64,000 bases of DNA from Candidatus Kinetoplastibacterium sorsogonicusi (lineage in GTDB: Bacteria; Pseudomonadota; Gammaproteobacteria; Burkholderiales; Burkholderiaceae_B), in assembly GCF_003072465.1 (NCBI RefSeq), contig NZ_CP025628.1:62001-126000 (forward strand), written 5' to 3'. Both the position numbers and the translations under genes were made by a program. Shown here piece by piece: positions 18,096 through 28,455 of the stretch. The notes beneath the pieces are model-generated. The model did not search any database. It was not told the DNA's origin and saw only the letters and a list, made by a program, of their open reading frames with translations. Positions within the stretch are counted from its first letter, which is position 1. Every line of letters begins with the position of its first letter.

Positions 18096-18959
18096 ATGGT
18101 TTCTAATAATATAAAAAAATTAGATAATGTAAAAAATATTATCGCAATTGTTTCTGGTAAAGGTGGTGTAGGAAAAAGTACTATATCTGTTAACATAGCA
18201 TTAGCATTAACAAAATTGGGTGCTAATGTTGGAATATTAGATGCCGATATATATGGACCTAGTATTCCATTATTATTGGGAGTTAAAGATAGTAAAAATA
18301 TACTTGATAATAATAAAATTAATCCAATACAAGCACATGGCTTACAAATTAATTCAATAGGTTTTTTTATAGATGAAGAATCTCCTGTAATGTGGAGAGG
18401 TCCCATGGCATCTAAATGTTTAGAACAATTGTTATATTTAACAACATGGCAAAATATTGATTATTTAATCTTAGATATGCCACCTGGTACTGGAGATATT
18501 TCAATTAGTTTAATTAGTGCCTTACCAAAGGTAACCTCAATAATTATTACTACATCACAAAATATAGCTCTTAGTGATGTGAACAAAAGTATGCTAATGA
18601 TGAAAAAGTTTAATATACCTATGTTAGGAGTAATAGAGAATATGTCAAATTTTAAATGCGCATATTGTGGTAATAGTGAAAATATTTTTAGTAAAAATGG
18701 AGGTCAATTTATTTCGAAAAAATATAATGTAGATCTTTTAGGAAATATACCATTTAGTATAGAAATGATGAAGAATTTAGATAATGGGATCATTGAATCA
18801 TGTAATAATGTTGATAATGAAATTTCTTCTATATTTTTAAATATTGCAAAAAAAATTGTTAATAAATTATCAATATTAAATAATTTAGAACAGGAAAAAA
18901 ATCATTCAAAAGAAGGAAAAATTCCTATTTTTTTCAAAAAAATGTATAAATCTAAATAA
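18096..18959 (+). CDS. apbC: Iron-sulfur cluster carrier ATPase Mrp/ApbC, N-terminal domain missing
   Basis: Mrp (ApbC) is a dimeric P-loop ATPase that carries and delivers Fe-S clusters. The deviant Walker A GKGGVGKS is at about 21-28, and DADIYGPS lies near 50. The cluster-binding CxxC is Cys188 and Cys191 (CAYC). At 287 residues it is about 80 shorter than E. coli Mrp, because the N-terminal MIP18/DUF59 domain is absent and the protein starts almost at the ATPase domain. The next gene, tamA, starts directly after its stop codon. Whether the missing domain was lost here or is encoded elsewhere cannot be told. Confidence 0.9.
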   Translation: MVSNNIKKLDNVKNIIAIVSGKGGVGKSTISVNIALALTKLGANVGILDADIYGPSIPLLLGVKDSKNILDNNKINPIQAHGLQINSIGFFIDEESPVMWRGPMASKCLEQLLYLTTWQNIDYLILDMPPGTGDISISLISALPKVTSIIITTSQNIALSDVNKSMLMMKKFNIPMLGVIENMSNFKCAYCGNSENIFSKNGGQFISKKYNVDLLGNIPFSIEMMKNLDNGIIESCNNVDNEISSIFLNIAKKIVNKLSILNNLEQEKNHSKEGKIPIFFKKMYKSK

Positions 18960-20777
18960 ATGAATTTAAATATAACTTTATTTTTTCTTATATTTTTTTC
19001 TATTATTAGTAATGCAGAAGCTAGTTGTCCATCTTTTATAATCAAATCTAAAATTATTACACCAGATACTATCAAAATAATTGAAAATTCTGTTAATTCT
19101 GTTGCTATATTATTTAAAGATAGTAAGGAGACAGATCTATTAAGATATTATGCTAGAAATGCAGCTATTTCTGCTTTAGCTTCAGATGGTTATTTTTCTC
19201 CTATTGTTGATTTAAATATTTATATTAATAATGAACAAGAAATTTGGTTGTTTTCTATAGATCCTGGTGATCGTACTATTATATCTAATATAGATATATG
19301 TTTTAAAGGTGCTATTCAAAATCAAAAATTTGATAATAGATTGCAAATTTTAAAAAAAAATTGTCCTTTAAAAATTGGAGATCCTTTTATTAATGATAAT
19401 TGGAATAAAGCAAAATCATATTTATTAAACTCTATATCTTCAAATAATTTTTTATTGGCAAAGATAATAAATTCATATGTTTTAATTAATAAAGATGATT
19501 CTTTTGCTTCTTTACACATTGAAATAGATAGTGGACCTGAAATTTTCATGGGTCCTATACATTTCCATGGTTTTAAAAAAATTCCACCAAAATTTATAAA
19601 TAATTATATTAGGTATAATGAAGGAGATGAATTTAAGCAAGAAATTTTAAATAATTGGCAACAAAAATTACAATCTTTAAAATTTTTTCATGGAGCTTTT
19701 GTCTATATTGATAATTCATATATTGATAAATATAATATATCAAAATATCATTCTAGTTCGAAAAATTATAATATTAATAATTTAAAAAGCTTAACCTTGC
19801 CTATTCATATTTCTGTTTCTGAAGTACCTACAATTCATATGTCTTCATCTATTGGTATAGATAGTAATGCAGGAATTCGCTTAGAATCCATTTATAAGAA
19901 AAATATTATTATGGGAATTCCTACATCATTATCTACTGGTTTTGGTTTAGATCGTTTTAGACAAAAAATATTTTTAGATTTTGATTTACTTCCAAATGCC
20001 AATATGAGTAATGATTCTATGGGTATATTATTCGATAGATCAAATAGTAATGGTTTAGATGTCAAAAGAATTGCTTTTGGTTTTACTAGATCAAAACAAG
20101 AAACTATTTATAGTGGTTTGTCAGATAGAAAAATCCAATATGATAATAGAATAGGATCTATATTAGCACATGATATTGTCAAATCTAAAACAGGTAATAT
20201 TCTTAATTTACCATCATTAAATTTAACATCAGAATGGATAAGAAGAAATGTAGATAATAAATATAATACCAGACAAGGAAGCTTATTATCTTTAAGATGT
20301 GGAGCTGGAATTACTTTAAATAAATTTCATCCTTACTGTTTATCAAAAATTAAATTACAAAAATGGTTTCCTATTGCAAAATATGATGTAATTACATTTA
20401 GAAGTGAAATTGGTAAAATTTGGAAAGAGCATACACAGATATATAATGATTTTAGTTTTCGTACTGGAGGAACTAGAGCTATTAGAGGTTATAGTTACCA
20501 TAGTTTAGGTTCTAAATATGAAAATTCTATGGAAGGAGTTTCTTCACTTGCTATATTTAGTTCAGGATATGACCATTATTTTAATAAACGTCTTGGCATA
20601 GGTATTTTTATAGATGCTGGAGATGCATCACTATCATTTTTAGATATGAAATTTGCAAGTGGTTATGGTTTAGGTATGAGATTTTTAACGCCTGCTGGAC
20701 CTTTGCTATTTGATTTAGCTTATGGACATCGTGAAAAAAAATTTAAATTACATTTTTCTTTAGGAATTTCATTTTGA
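18960..20777 (+). CDS. tamA: Outer-membrane translocation/assembly protein TamA (Omp85 family)
   Basis: TamA is an Omp85-type beta-barrel protein that works with TamB in inserting proteins into, or moving lipids to, the outer membrane. A signal peptide is visible at residues 1-21, ending around NAEA before SCPSF. POTRA-like repeats fill about 25-270. The C-terminal half is a barrel with the family's RGY loop motif in RAIRGYSYHSLG near 505-515. The last residue is Phe, as expected for a BAM substrate. At 605 residues it is the normal size. The ATG follows the Mrp stop without a gap, and its own stop overlaps the start of tamB, so mrp-tamA-tamB form one operon. Confidence 0.9.
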   Translation: MNLNITLFFLIFFSIISNAEASCPSFIIKSKIITPDTIKIIENSVNSVAILFKDSKETDLLRYYARNAAISALASDGYFSPIVDLNIYINNEQEIWLFSIDPGDRTIISNIDICFKGAIQNQKFDNRLQILKKNCPLKIGDPFINDNWNKAKSYLLNSISSNNFLLAKIINSYVLINKDDSFASLHIEIDSGPEIFMGPIHFHGFKKIPPKFINNYIRYNEGDEFKQEILNNWQQKLQSLKFFHGAFVYIDNSYIDKYNISKYHSSSKNYNINNLKSLTLPIHISVSEVPTIHMSSSIGIDSNAGIRLESIYKKNIIMGIPTSLSTGFGLDRFRQKIFLDFDLLPNANMSNDSMGILFDRSNSNGLDVKRIAFGFTRSKQETIYSGLSDRKIQYDNRIGSILAHDIVKSKTGNILNLPSLNLTSEWIRRNVDNKYNTRQGSLLSLRCGAGITLNKFHPYCLSKIKLQKWFPIAKYDVITFRSEIGKIWKEHTQIYNDFSFRTGGTRAIRGYSYHSLGSKYENSMEGVSSLAIFSSGYDHYFNKRLGIGIFIDAGDASLSFLDMKFASGYGLGMRFLTPAGPLLFDLAYGHREKKFKLHFSLGISF

Positions 20778-23700
20778 TAGAGATACGGAATTTTTTTAAA
20801 AAAATTATCTTATTTTGTATTAGATTATTTATTTTAATATTTCTTATTTTCTTTGTTTTAATAGCTGTAATTTTTTCAACTAATATAGGTACTCATTTGG
20901 TTTTGAAAAGTTTATTAAATAATATAAATTTTCATCATAATATTAAAATTCAAGGTTCTTTTTTAAATGGGGTTTGTATAGATGAATTAGTATTATTCAA
21001 TAATGATATCAAAATAGAAATACATGGATTAAAACTAAATTTTCTATGGCATGATTTATTAAATAAAACTTTATGTTTAAGAAATGTTTCTTTACAAGAA
21101 ATAAATATTTCTTGTAAAGAAATACATGGTCAAAATTACATTAAAGAATATAGTAAATTTCAATATAATGTTTTTGGTTATTTTTTGTCACAATTATATT
21201 TAAAAAAATTAGAAATAAATAAATTAAGCATATTTTCTTTAGGTGAAAAAAGAATAAAATTCTTTATTAATAATATTGATTCTAATATTATCATTAATAA
21301 AAATCAATGTAATATAAATGTAAATAATCTATATTTTAGTAATCATTTTACTAGTAGTAATTTTAGGGGGGGGATAATTATTCATAATATGGATAACCTA
21401 CCTTTTGAATTGAATTTTAGTGCAAATGGAAAATTTCAAAAAATCTTAAATTATAAAAAAGAACACATAGAAATTATTCAAAATAACATACAAAAATCTA
21501 AAATAGAAATTTTAGGTAAAATAAATGGAAATTTAAAACTTGCTATATTAGATAGTTACATAAAATCTAAAAACTTTACATGTAATTGTAAATCAGAATT
21601 TACTATTTTAGAAAAAATTCTATTCAAAAATATCGATTTTAATCTTTATCAAGCAAATAATTTTAATTGTTTATCAGTATTTTTTTCAAGTAATATTTTT
21701 AATAAATTTAGTAATATTTCTAAAAAAAAATTATTTGGCAACATAAAAATAAGTAATTTTTTTTTTAATATCAATGGTAAAAAATCATTAATATCAATGT
21801 CAATTGATATTAGTACAAAATTAGATAATTCAAATTTATTAAATATAATTGATTTTAGTGTTAATTTAAATAATGCAACTTATATATATGATCAATCATG
21901 CAATTTATTTTTAAAAGGGTATATAAATTTTAATAAGATCTATGAAAATATATTTTTATATAATTTTAATGATATTAAAAATGTATATTTCAAATCTTAT
22001 TTTATATTAGGTAAAAATAATTGGAATGTTATAGGTAATTGGAACAATAATTATGGAAATTTAAAATTAAATAATATTACAAAAACATATTCATCAAATA
22101 TAAATTTGAATATTGTTGGTGATATTAATTACCATATTTGTAAAATAAATATTTGTTCAAATGATATTAAAAATCCAGTTAATATTAAATTAATATTTTC
22201 AGGATCTTATTATAAAAATAATATAAATGGACATATAAAAAATATATGGTCTAATGAAATTTTTTTGATAAAAGCTAATACACCTAATTTTTATATAGAA
22301 AATAAAGATTCTATTAAATTTAATTTGATGTATGGATATAAAAATATTAACTGGTATATAGGCAAATTTTGTTTAGATTTAAAAGATTTAGATGGAAATA
22401 TTATTTCGATTAATCATGAAAATACTATAGGATTTAATAGTACTTGGAAAACATCAGGCAAAGTAAATAATTTTATATTTAACCCTATATATTTCAATCA
22501 AAAAAATAATTTTAGAACAAAAAAATTAAAACAATTTTACCAAGATAATGAAAAACAACAATTAAAATGTGATATTGATTGGTGTTTGTCTTTTAATGAT
22601 ATTAATAATCATAACGAAGGTTTAAATGGTCATATATACATATATAATAAATGTATGAAAATTTTTAGCCTAGATATTAATTCATTGAAATTTAATAAAA
22701 GTAAGATAAGTATCAAATTAAATATAAATAGTAACTTATTTGGATATATAAAATCAGATATTTGTAATATTTCAATGCATAGAAATTTCACTAAATTATC
22801 ATTTTTCTTAGAAAGAAACTCATATGGATATATTAATGCTAATTTACATAATTTAGGTTTATTTAATTATATTATTGATAATAGCTTTAAAGTTAATGGC
22901 CATTTTAAAATGAATATTATTTTAAAAAATAATATAGATTTAAATGGCTATATAAATGGACAAAATTTAAATATTATAAGTATTGCTGATGGAATTAAAT
23001 TATTGAATGGCTCGTTAATAGCCAATATCAAAAAAGATAAAATTGTTATTCATAAATTAAAATTTCCATCAATATTAAAAATTGAAACTCCTAAAAAATT
23101 TATTAAAAAATTATCTAATGAATTAATAATAGATCATAATAGCTCTCTTAATTTAGAAGGTGTTTGGAATTTTTATAAAAATATTGGTAAATGTACTGTA
23201 ATTTTCAATAAATTTCCCTTAATTCAGCGTGAAGACAGATGCTCAATAATTTCAGGTCAATTATATATTAATGCAATTGATTCTAAAAAAATTTTTATGA
23301 ATGGAGATTTAACAGTAAATCGTGGATGGGTAAGCTTAGAAATATTAAAAGGTATATCTAAAATAGATGATGATATACTGTTTAGTAAAGATAACATTAT
23401 AGATTTTAATAGAAAACTTAAATCAAAAATAAATTTTTTCGTAGATCTAAATATAGATATTGGAAAAAATTTTTATGCAACTGGACTGGGATTATCTACT
23501 GGATTATTTGGTAATATTCATTTTATGTCTAAAAAAGATAATCAATTGATTGGGGTAGGTGATTTGAATACATCAAATGGATTGATAGAGATATATGGAC
23601 AAAAATTACATTTAACACGTGGTAAATTAACTTTTCAAGGTCGTTTAGATAATCCATTATTAGATATTGAAGCTTTAAGAAGTGGTGAATTAATTGAAGC

Positions 23701-24187
23701 TGGTATAAAAGTCACTGGTGCTTTGCAAAATCCTAAGATAGATATAGTTTCTTATCCAGATGTTAGTGATATACAAAAATTATCATGGTTAATTTTTGGT
23801 AGAGGTCTTGATAATAGTGGAAGTGATGCTGCATTATTAGTATCTCTTGGGAGTGCTATGATAGGCTCAGGAGAACCTTTATATAAACAATTAGGATTAA
23901 GTGATTTAAGTATTAAAAACGGTTTAATAGGTACATATAGTAGTTTGTTACCTGGTTATACTGTAGCTGGTAGCATAAATGATAATTTTGGAAATTTAGC
24001 TCACCAATTTTTAACTATAAGTAAAAAATTTAATAATGGAATATCTGTATCTATAGAACAATCATTATCTAGTGAAGATATTATTAGCAAGTTAAGTTAT
24101 AGTATATTAAAAAATATATCAATTGATATAAAGTGCGGATCTGTAAAAGGTATAGCAATAATTTACAGTAGTTTTTTTAATAATTAA
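20774..24187 (+). CDS. tamB: Translocation and assembly module subunit TamB (DUF490)
   Basis: TamB spans the periplasm as a long hydrophobic groove and works with TamA. The 1137-residue protein has one N-terminal membrane anchor (about 13-35), a long beta-rich middle with many Asn, Ile and Lys, and a conserved C-terminal DUF490 part. That part includes [15 protein letters not shown] near 950 and the final strands. It is somewhat shorter than E. coli TamB (1259). The start is a TTG overlapping the tamA stop; no in-frame ATG is nearby. A run of eight G at 21366-21373 encodes Arg-Gly-Gly and is odd in so AT-rich a gene. The middle of the protein has drifted strongly toward AT-coded residues. Confidence 0.88.
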   Translation: MIEIRNFFKKIILFCIRLFILIFLIFFVLIAVIFSTNIGTHLVLKSLLNNINFHHNIKIQGSFLNGVCIDELVLFNNDIKIEIHGLKLNFLWHDLLNKTLCLRNVSLQEINISCKEIHGQNYIKEYSKFQYNVFGYFLSQLYLKKLEINKLSIFSLGEKRIKFFINNIDSNIIINKNQCNINVNNLYFSNHFTSSNFRGGIIIHNMDNLPFELNFSANGKFQKILNYKKEHIEIIQNNIQKSKIEILGKINGNLKLAILDSYIKSKNFTCNCKSEFTILEKILFKNIDFNLYQANNFNCLSVFFSSNIFNKFSNISKKKLFGNIKISNFFFNINGKKSLISMSIDISTKLDNSNLLNIIDFSVNLNNATYIYDQSCNLFLKGYINFNKIYENIFLYNFNDIKNVYFKSYFILGKNNWNVIGNWNNNYGNLKLNNITKTYSSNINLNIVGDINYHICKINICSNDIKNPVNIKLIFSGSYYKNNINGHIKNIWSNEIFLIKANTPNFYIENKDSIKFNLMYGYKNINWYIGKFCLDLKDLDGNIISINHENTIGFNSTWKTSGKVNNFIFNPIYFNQKNNFRTKKLKQFYQDNEKQQLKCDIDWCLSFNDINNHNEGLNGHIYIYNKCMKIFSLDINSLKFNKSKISIKLNINSNLFGYIKSDICNISMHRNFTKLSFFLERNSYGYINANLHNLGLFNYIIDNSFKVNGHFKMNIILKNNIDLNGYINGQNLNIISIADGIKLLNGSLIANIKKDKIVIHKLKFPSILKIETPKKFIKKLSNELIIDHNSSLNLEGVWNFYKNIGKCTVIFNKFPLIQREDRCSIISGQLYINAIDSKKIFMNGDLTVNRGWVSLEILKGISKIDDDILFSKDNIIDFNRKLKSKINFFVDLNIDIGKNFYATGLGLSTGLFGNIHFMSKKDNQLIGVGDLNTSNGLIEIYGQKLHLTRGKLTFQGRLDNPLLDIEALRSGELIEAGIKVTGALQNPKIDIVSYPDVSDIQKLSWLIFGRGLDNSGSDAALLVSLGSAMIGSGEPLYKQLGLSDLSIKNGLIGTYSSLLPGYTVAGSINDNFGNLAHQFLTISKKFNNGISVSIEQSLSSEDIISKLSYSILKNISIDIKCGSVKGIAIIYSSFFNN
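21366..21373 (+). repeat. Eight-base G homopolymer inside tamB
   Basis: Eight consecutive G occur in the tamB reading frame as AGG GGG GGG. Long A or T runs are common here, but a G run of this length is exceptional for the base composition. Loss or gain of one G would truncate TamB about 200 residues into the protein. Confidence 0.85.
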
Positions 24188-24204
24188 ATAATAAAAGAAA
24201 AATA

Positions 24205-24768
24205 ATGAGTATTAAAAATGATAAATGGATTAGATCAGCAGCTAAAAATGGTATGATAAATCCTTTTGAACCAAATCAAGTTAATTGTTTAGATAATAAA
24301 AAAATTATTAGTTATGGTACTAGTAGTTATGGTTATGATGTTAGATGTGCAAATGAATTTAAAATATTTACTAATATAAATACTGTAATAGTAGATCCAG
24401 TTTCATTTGATCAAAGATCTTTTGTAAATATTAAGAATGATATATGTATAATTCCACCAAATTCATTTGCTTTAGCTAGAACAATAGAATATTTTTCTAT
24501 ACCACGTAATATTTTAACTATATGCCTTGGTAAAAGTACTTATGCAAGATGTGGAATTATAGTGAATGTTACACCATTAGAACCAGAATGGGAAGGTTAC
24601 ATAACTTTAGAGTTTTCTAATACAACACCGTTACCAGCAAAAATATATGCAGGTCAGGGTTGTGCTCAAATGATTTTTTTAGAAAGTGATGATGAATGTG
24701 AAACTTCTTATGCTGATAGATCTGGAAAATATCAAAATCAAATAGGTGTTACACTACCAAAATTATAA
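24205..24768 (+). CDS. dcd: dCTP deaminase
   Basis: Dcd deaminates dCTP to dUTP, the precursor of dTMP in many Gram-negative bacteria. The 187-residue trimeric enzyme has [13 protein letters not shown] near 36-48, the nucleotide-binding KSTYARCG at about 110-117 and the catalytic glutamate in YITLEF (about Glu136). QGCAQMIFL near 150 is also typical. It starts 17 bases after tamB. With thyA and folA at 27-28 kb, it supports dTMP synthesis within the window. Confidence 0.96.
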   Translation: MSIKNDKWIRSAAKNGMINPFEPNQVNCLDNKKIISYGTSSYGYDVRCANEFKIFTNINTVIVDPVSFDQRSFVNIKNDICIIPPNSFALARTIEYFSIPRNILTICLGKSTYARCGIIVNVTPLEPEWEGYITLEFSNTTPLPAKIYAGQGCAQMIFLESDDECETSYADRSGKYQNQIGVTLPKL

Positions 24769-24807
24769 ATAATTTTATTTAACGAATATATACTATGGGG
24801 TTATATA

Positions 24808-27063
24808 ATGAAATTTTTATTTCCTATTTTCATTATTGATGAAGATTATAGATCTGAAAATGCATCAGGATTAGGTATAAGAGCCTTATCTGATGCTATT
24901 AAAAAAGAAGGTGTAGAAGTAATAGGTGTTACTAGTTATGGTGATTTAAGTTCTTTTGCTCAGCAACAAAGCAGGGCCAGTGCTTTTATATTATCAATTG
25001 ATGATGAAGAATTTGATGTAGATTCACCTGAAGATGTTGCTAGCGCAATAAAAAAAATAAGAAATTTTATTAGCGAACTACGCTTTCGTAATGTGGATAT
25101 ACCTATTTATTTGTATGGAGAAACTAGAACATCAGAACATATACCTAATGATATCTTGCGTGAATTACATGGTTTTATTCATATGTTTGAAGATACTCCT
25201 GAATTTGTAGCTCGCCATATAATTCGTGAAGCTAATAATTATATTAATACTCTTGCTCCTCCATTTTTTCGAGAATTAGTGAATTATGCTCAAGATGGAT
25301 CATATTCTTGGCATTGTCCAGGACATTCAGGCGGTGTAGCTTTTTTAAAAAGTCCTGTTGGTCAAATGTTTCATCAATTTTTTGGTGAAAATATGTTAAG
25401 AGCAGATGTATGTAATGCTGTAGATGAGCTTGGGCAGTTATTGGATCATACTGGACCAATAGCAGAATCAGAAATTAATGCTGCTAGAATATTTAATTCA
25501 GATTATTGTTATTTTGTTACTAATGGAACGTCAACATCTAATAAAATAGTATGGCATGCAAATGTTGCAGCTAATGATATAGTTTTAGTTGACCGTAATT
25601 GCCATAAATCTATATTACATGCTATTACAATGACTGGTGCTATTCCTGTTTTTTTAAAACCAAAAAGAAATAATTTTGGTATCATAGGCCCGATTCCATT
25701 GGAAGAATTCGAACCAAATAATATAATCAATAAAATTAATAATCATCCTTTAGCAAAAAATATTATTAATAAAAAACCAAGAATTCTCACATTAACACAA
25801 AGTACTTATGATGGAATTATTTATAATGTAGATATGATAAAAGATCGTTTAGGTAATTATGTAGAAACTTTGCATTTTGATGAAGCTTGGTTGCCGCATG
25901 CTTCATTTCATGATTTTTATCATAGTATGCATGCTATAGGTGTAAACAGACCACGAAGTTCTGATGCCATTATATTTGCAACACATTCAACTCATAAGTT
26001 ATTAGCGGGAATATCACAAGCTTCACAAATTATAGTACAGGAAGCTGAAAATAAAAAATTAGATCGTAATGTATTTAATGAGGCATATTTAATGCATTCA
26101 TCTACTTCTCCACAATATGCCATTATTGCTTCTTGTGATGTTTCTGCTGCTATGATGGAACCACCTGGAGGAACAGCATTAGTCGAAGAAAGTATTCGAG
26201 AATCTATGGATTTTAGAAGAGCTATGCGTAAAGTTGAATCTGAATTTGGCAAAAATGACTGGTGGTTTAAAGTTTGGGGACCTAATAAATTAGCTAATGA
26301 AGATATAGGAAATAGAGATGATTGGATATTAGAATCTGAAGATTTATGGCATGGCTTTGGAAATATTGCTGATAATTTTAATATGTTAGATCCTATAAAA
26401 GCTACAATAATTACTCCTGGTTTAGATATGTCAGGTGAATTTGCAAATAATGGTATACCTGCAGCATTAGTATCAAGATATTTAAATGAACATGGTGTTG
26501 TAGTTGAAAAAACAGGTTTATATTCTTTTTTTATTTTATTTACTATAGGTATTACCAAAGGTCGTTGGAATAGTTTATTGACTGCATTACAGCAATTTAA
26601 AGATGATTATGATAAAAATCATCCTTTATGGAAAGTATTACCTGATTTTTGTAAATCTAATAAAAGATATGAAAAATATGGATTAAAAGATTTATGTAAA
26701 AGTATTCATGATGAATATAAAAAAAGAAATATTACTAAAGTAACCACTGAAGCTTATCTTAGTGAAATGATACCAGCATTAAAACCTTCAGATGCTTTTG
26801 CAAAAATGTCTCATAAAGAAGTAGAAAAAGTACATATATCAAAATTATACAATAGAATTACAGGTGTTTTATTGACTCCGTATCCACCTGGTATTCCACT
26901 TTTGATACCAGGTGAAAGATTTAATGAACATATTATAAATTACTTAGAATTTACTAGAGATTTTAATGAATTATTTCCTGGATTCGAAACATATATACAT
27001 GGTCTTTCTATAGAAGAAAATAATGGCAAAAAAGATTATTACATAAATTGTTTAATAGAATAG
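24808..27063 (+). CDS. Orn/Lys/Arg decarboxylase, inducible-type architecture
   Basis: This is a PLP-dependent basic amino-acid decarboxylase of fold type I. The N-terminal wing domain (about 1-130) resembles a response-regulator fold. The catalytic core has HFDEAW near 356-361 and the PLP lysine Lys397 in THSTHKLLAG. A C-terminal domain contains PYPPGIPLL near 690. At 751 residues it is nearest in size to the degradative arginine decarboxylase AdiA (about 755), longer than LdcC or SpeC (about 711-715), and alignable motifs resemble AdiA throughout. The substrate could be arginine, ornithine or lysine; I cannot fix it. The product would be agmatine, putrescine or cadaverine. The gene has its own start region after dcd. 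Confidence 0.93.
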   Translation: MKFLFPIFIIDEDYRSENASGLGIRALSDAIKKEGVEVIGVTSYGDLSSFAQQQSRASAFILSIDDEEFDVDSPEDVASAIKKIRNFISELRFRNVDIPIYLYGETRTSEHIPNDILRELHGFIHMFEDTPEFVARHIIREANNYINTLAPPFFRELVNYAQDGSYSWHCPGHSGGVAFLKSPVGQMFHQFFGENMLRADVCNAVDELGQLLDHTGPIAESEINAARIFNSDYCYFVTNGTSTSNKIVWHANVAANDIVLVDRNCHKSILHAITMTGAIPVFLKPKRNNFGIIGPIPLEEFEPNNIINKINNHPLAKNIINKKPRILTLTQSTYDGIIYNVDMIKDRLGNYVETLHFDEAWLPHASFHDFYHSMHAIGVNRPRSSDAIIFATHSTHKLLAGISQASQIIVQEAENKKLDRNVFNEAYLMHSSTSPQYAIIASCDVSAAMMEPPGGTALVEESIRESMDFRRAMRKVESEFGKNDWWFKVWGPNKLANEDIGNRDDWILESEDLWHGFGNIADNFNMLDPIKATIITPGLDMSGEFANNGIPAALVSRYLNEHGVVVEKTGLYSFFILFTIGITKGRWNSLLTALQQFKDDYDKNHPLWKVLPDFCKSNKRYEKYGLKDLCKSIHDEYKKRNITKVTTEAYLSEMIPALKPSDAFAKMSHKEVEKVHISKLYNRITGVLLTPYPPGIPLLIPGERFNEHIINYLEFTRDFNELFPGFETYIHGLSIEENNGKKDYYINCLIE

Positions 27064-27073
27064 TATTTTTAGC

Positions 27074-27574
27074 TTATTTTGCTTTAGTATATATTACGAA
27101 ATCATATTTGATATTATTTTCTTTACTTTGTGCTTCTCTAAAAGTTTCATTCCATTCTAAAGAGGAAATTTTAGGAAAATAAGCATCTCCTATGATTTCT
27201 ATATATATTTCAGTAGCTATAATTTTTTTAGATAATATTAAGGATTGTCTATATATACTTTCTCCACCTATAATAAATATTTCTTTGTTTGTATCATGAA
27301 AATGTTCTATTGCATCTTGTACACTATGAAAAACAATGGCACCTTTAGCTATGTAATTTTTTTGACTGCTAATTACTATATTAATTCTATTTATTAAAGG
27401 TTTTTTCAAAGATTCCCAAGTTTTTCTACCCATTATAACTATATGATTTATTGTTATATTTTTAAAATGCTTCATATCTCCTGGTAATATCCATGGAATT
27501 GTATTATTAATACCTATAATACGATTTAATGTATAAGCTACTATAATAATTGGTTGTTTATTCATAATAATCAT
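27074..27574 (-). CDS. folA: Dihydrofolate reductase
   Basis: FolA reduces dihydrofolate to tetrahydrofolate with NADPH, regenerating the folate oxidised by thymidylate synthase. The 166-residue protein has the N-terminal IIVAYTLNRIIGINNTIPW-like active-site segment. VIMGRKTWES near residues 46-55 and the IIGGESIYRQ nucleotide loop near 98-107 follow. Two close in-frame ATGs (27574 and 27565) are possible starts; I keep the first. It lies 10 bases downstream of thyA on the same strand, the classic thyA-folA pair. Confidence 0.95.
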   Translation of the reverse strand: MIIMNKQPIIIVAYTLNRIIGINNTIPWILPGDMKHFKNITINHIVIMGRKTWESLKKPLINRINIVISSQKNYIAKGAIVFHSVQDAIEHFHDTNKEIFIIGGESIYRQSLILSKKIIATEIYIEIIGDAYFPKISSLEWNETFREAQSKENNIKYDFVIYTKAK

Positions 27575-27584
27575 TATGTATTAA

Positions 27585-28376
27585 TTAAATTGCAACACTG
27601 GCTTTTATATGTGAACTTGATTGATAATTTATTAATTTGAAATTTTCATATTTATAATTAAATATAGAATTAGCTGGATTAATATGAATTTTAGGTAAAG
27701 GATATGGTTTTCTAGATAATTGAATTTTTACTTGTTCTGTATGATTGTTATATATATGACAATCACCTCCACTCCAAATAAATTCACCAACTTCTAGATC
27801 ACATTGTTGTGCAATCATATGAGTTAATAATGAATAACTTGTTATATTGAAAGGTAATCCTAAAAAAATATCTGCACTTCTTTGATATAAATGACAAGAT
27901 AATTTTTTGTTTGCTACATGAAATTGAAATAATATATGACAAGGAGGTAAAGCCATTTTCTCTAAATCTGATACATTCCATGCAGATACTATTAATCTTC
28001 TAGAATTTGGATTTAATTTTATATTTTCAATTAATTTAGAAATCTGATCGATATATTGCCCATTTGTTTTAGGCCAAGATCTCCATTGATAACCATATAT
28101 AGGTCCTAAATTTCCGTATTTATCTGCCCATTCATTCCAAATATTTATTCCATTATCTTTTAAAAATTTGATATTTGTATCACCGTTTAAAAACCATAAT
28201 AATTCAAAAACTATACTTTTGAAATGAATATTTTTAGTTGTAATAATAGGAAATCCTTGTGATAAATTAAAGCGCATTTGATAACCAAATATAGATTTAG
28301 TACCTATACCAGTTCTATCATTTTTATTTATACCATTATTATTTATATAATGCATAAGATCTAAGTATTGTTTCAT
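27585..28376 (-). CDS. thyA: Thymidylate synthase
   Basis: ThyA makes dTMP from dUMP using methylene-tetrahydrofolate. The 263-residue protein is the E. coli length. The catalytic cysteine is Cys146 in [19 protein letters not shown] near 126-134 and [14 protein letters not shown] near 165-178 are signatures of the family. It ends in VAI, as in E. coli ThyA. It is followed by folA and is divergent from coq7, with an 80-base gap that holds a hairpin and T run. Confidence 0.97.
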   Translation of the reverse strand: MKQYLDLMHYINNNGINKNDRTGIGTKSIFGYQMRFNLSQGFPIITTKNIHFKSIVFELLWFLNGDTNIKFLKDNGINIWNEWADKYGNLGPIYGYQWRSWPKTNGQYIDQISKLIENIKLNPNSRRLIVSAWNVSDLEKMALPPCHILFQFHVANKKLSCHLYQRSADIFLGLPFNITSYSLLTHMIAQQCDLEVGEFIWSGGDCHIYNNHTEQVKIQLSRKPYPLPKIHINPANSIFNYKYENFKLINYQSSSHIKASVAI

Positions 28377-28408
28377 TTAATTTTTATTAAAAAGTTATAT
28401 TGAAAATG

Positions 28409-28442
28409 TAGTAATATAAGGATATGTATTACTAATTTTTTT
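28409..28442 (+). other. Hairpin with T run in the thyA/coq7 gap
   Basis: TAGTAATA (28409-28416) pairs perfectly with TATTACTA (28427-28434) across a 10-base loop, and seven T follow at 28436-28442. This looks like an intrinsic terminator on the plus strand, but no plus-strand gene ends upstream. It lies 14 bases before coq7, so it may act as an attenuator-like leader stem or stop read-through antisense to thyA. Confidence 0.45.
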
Positions 28443-28455
28443 AAGTGAGATATTT

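Noticed and set aside
25992-26558. 188-codon open frame opposite the decarboxylase gene
   Set aside because: Antisense to a strongly conserved catalytic region; no start signal or recognisable domain.
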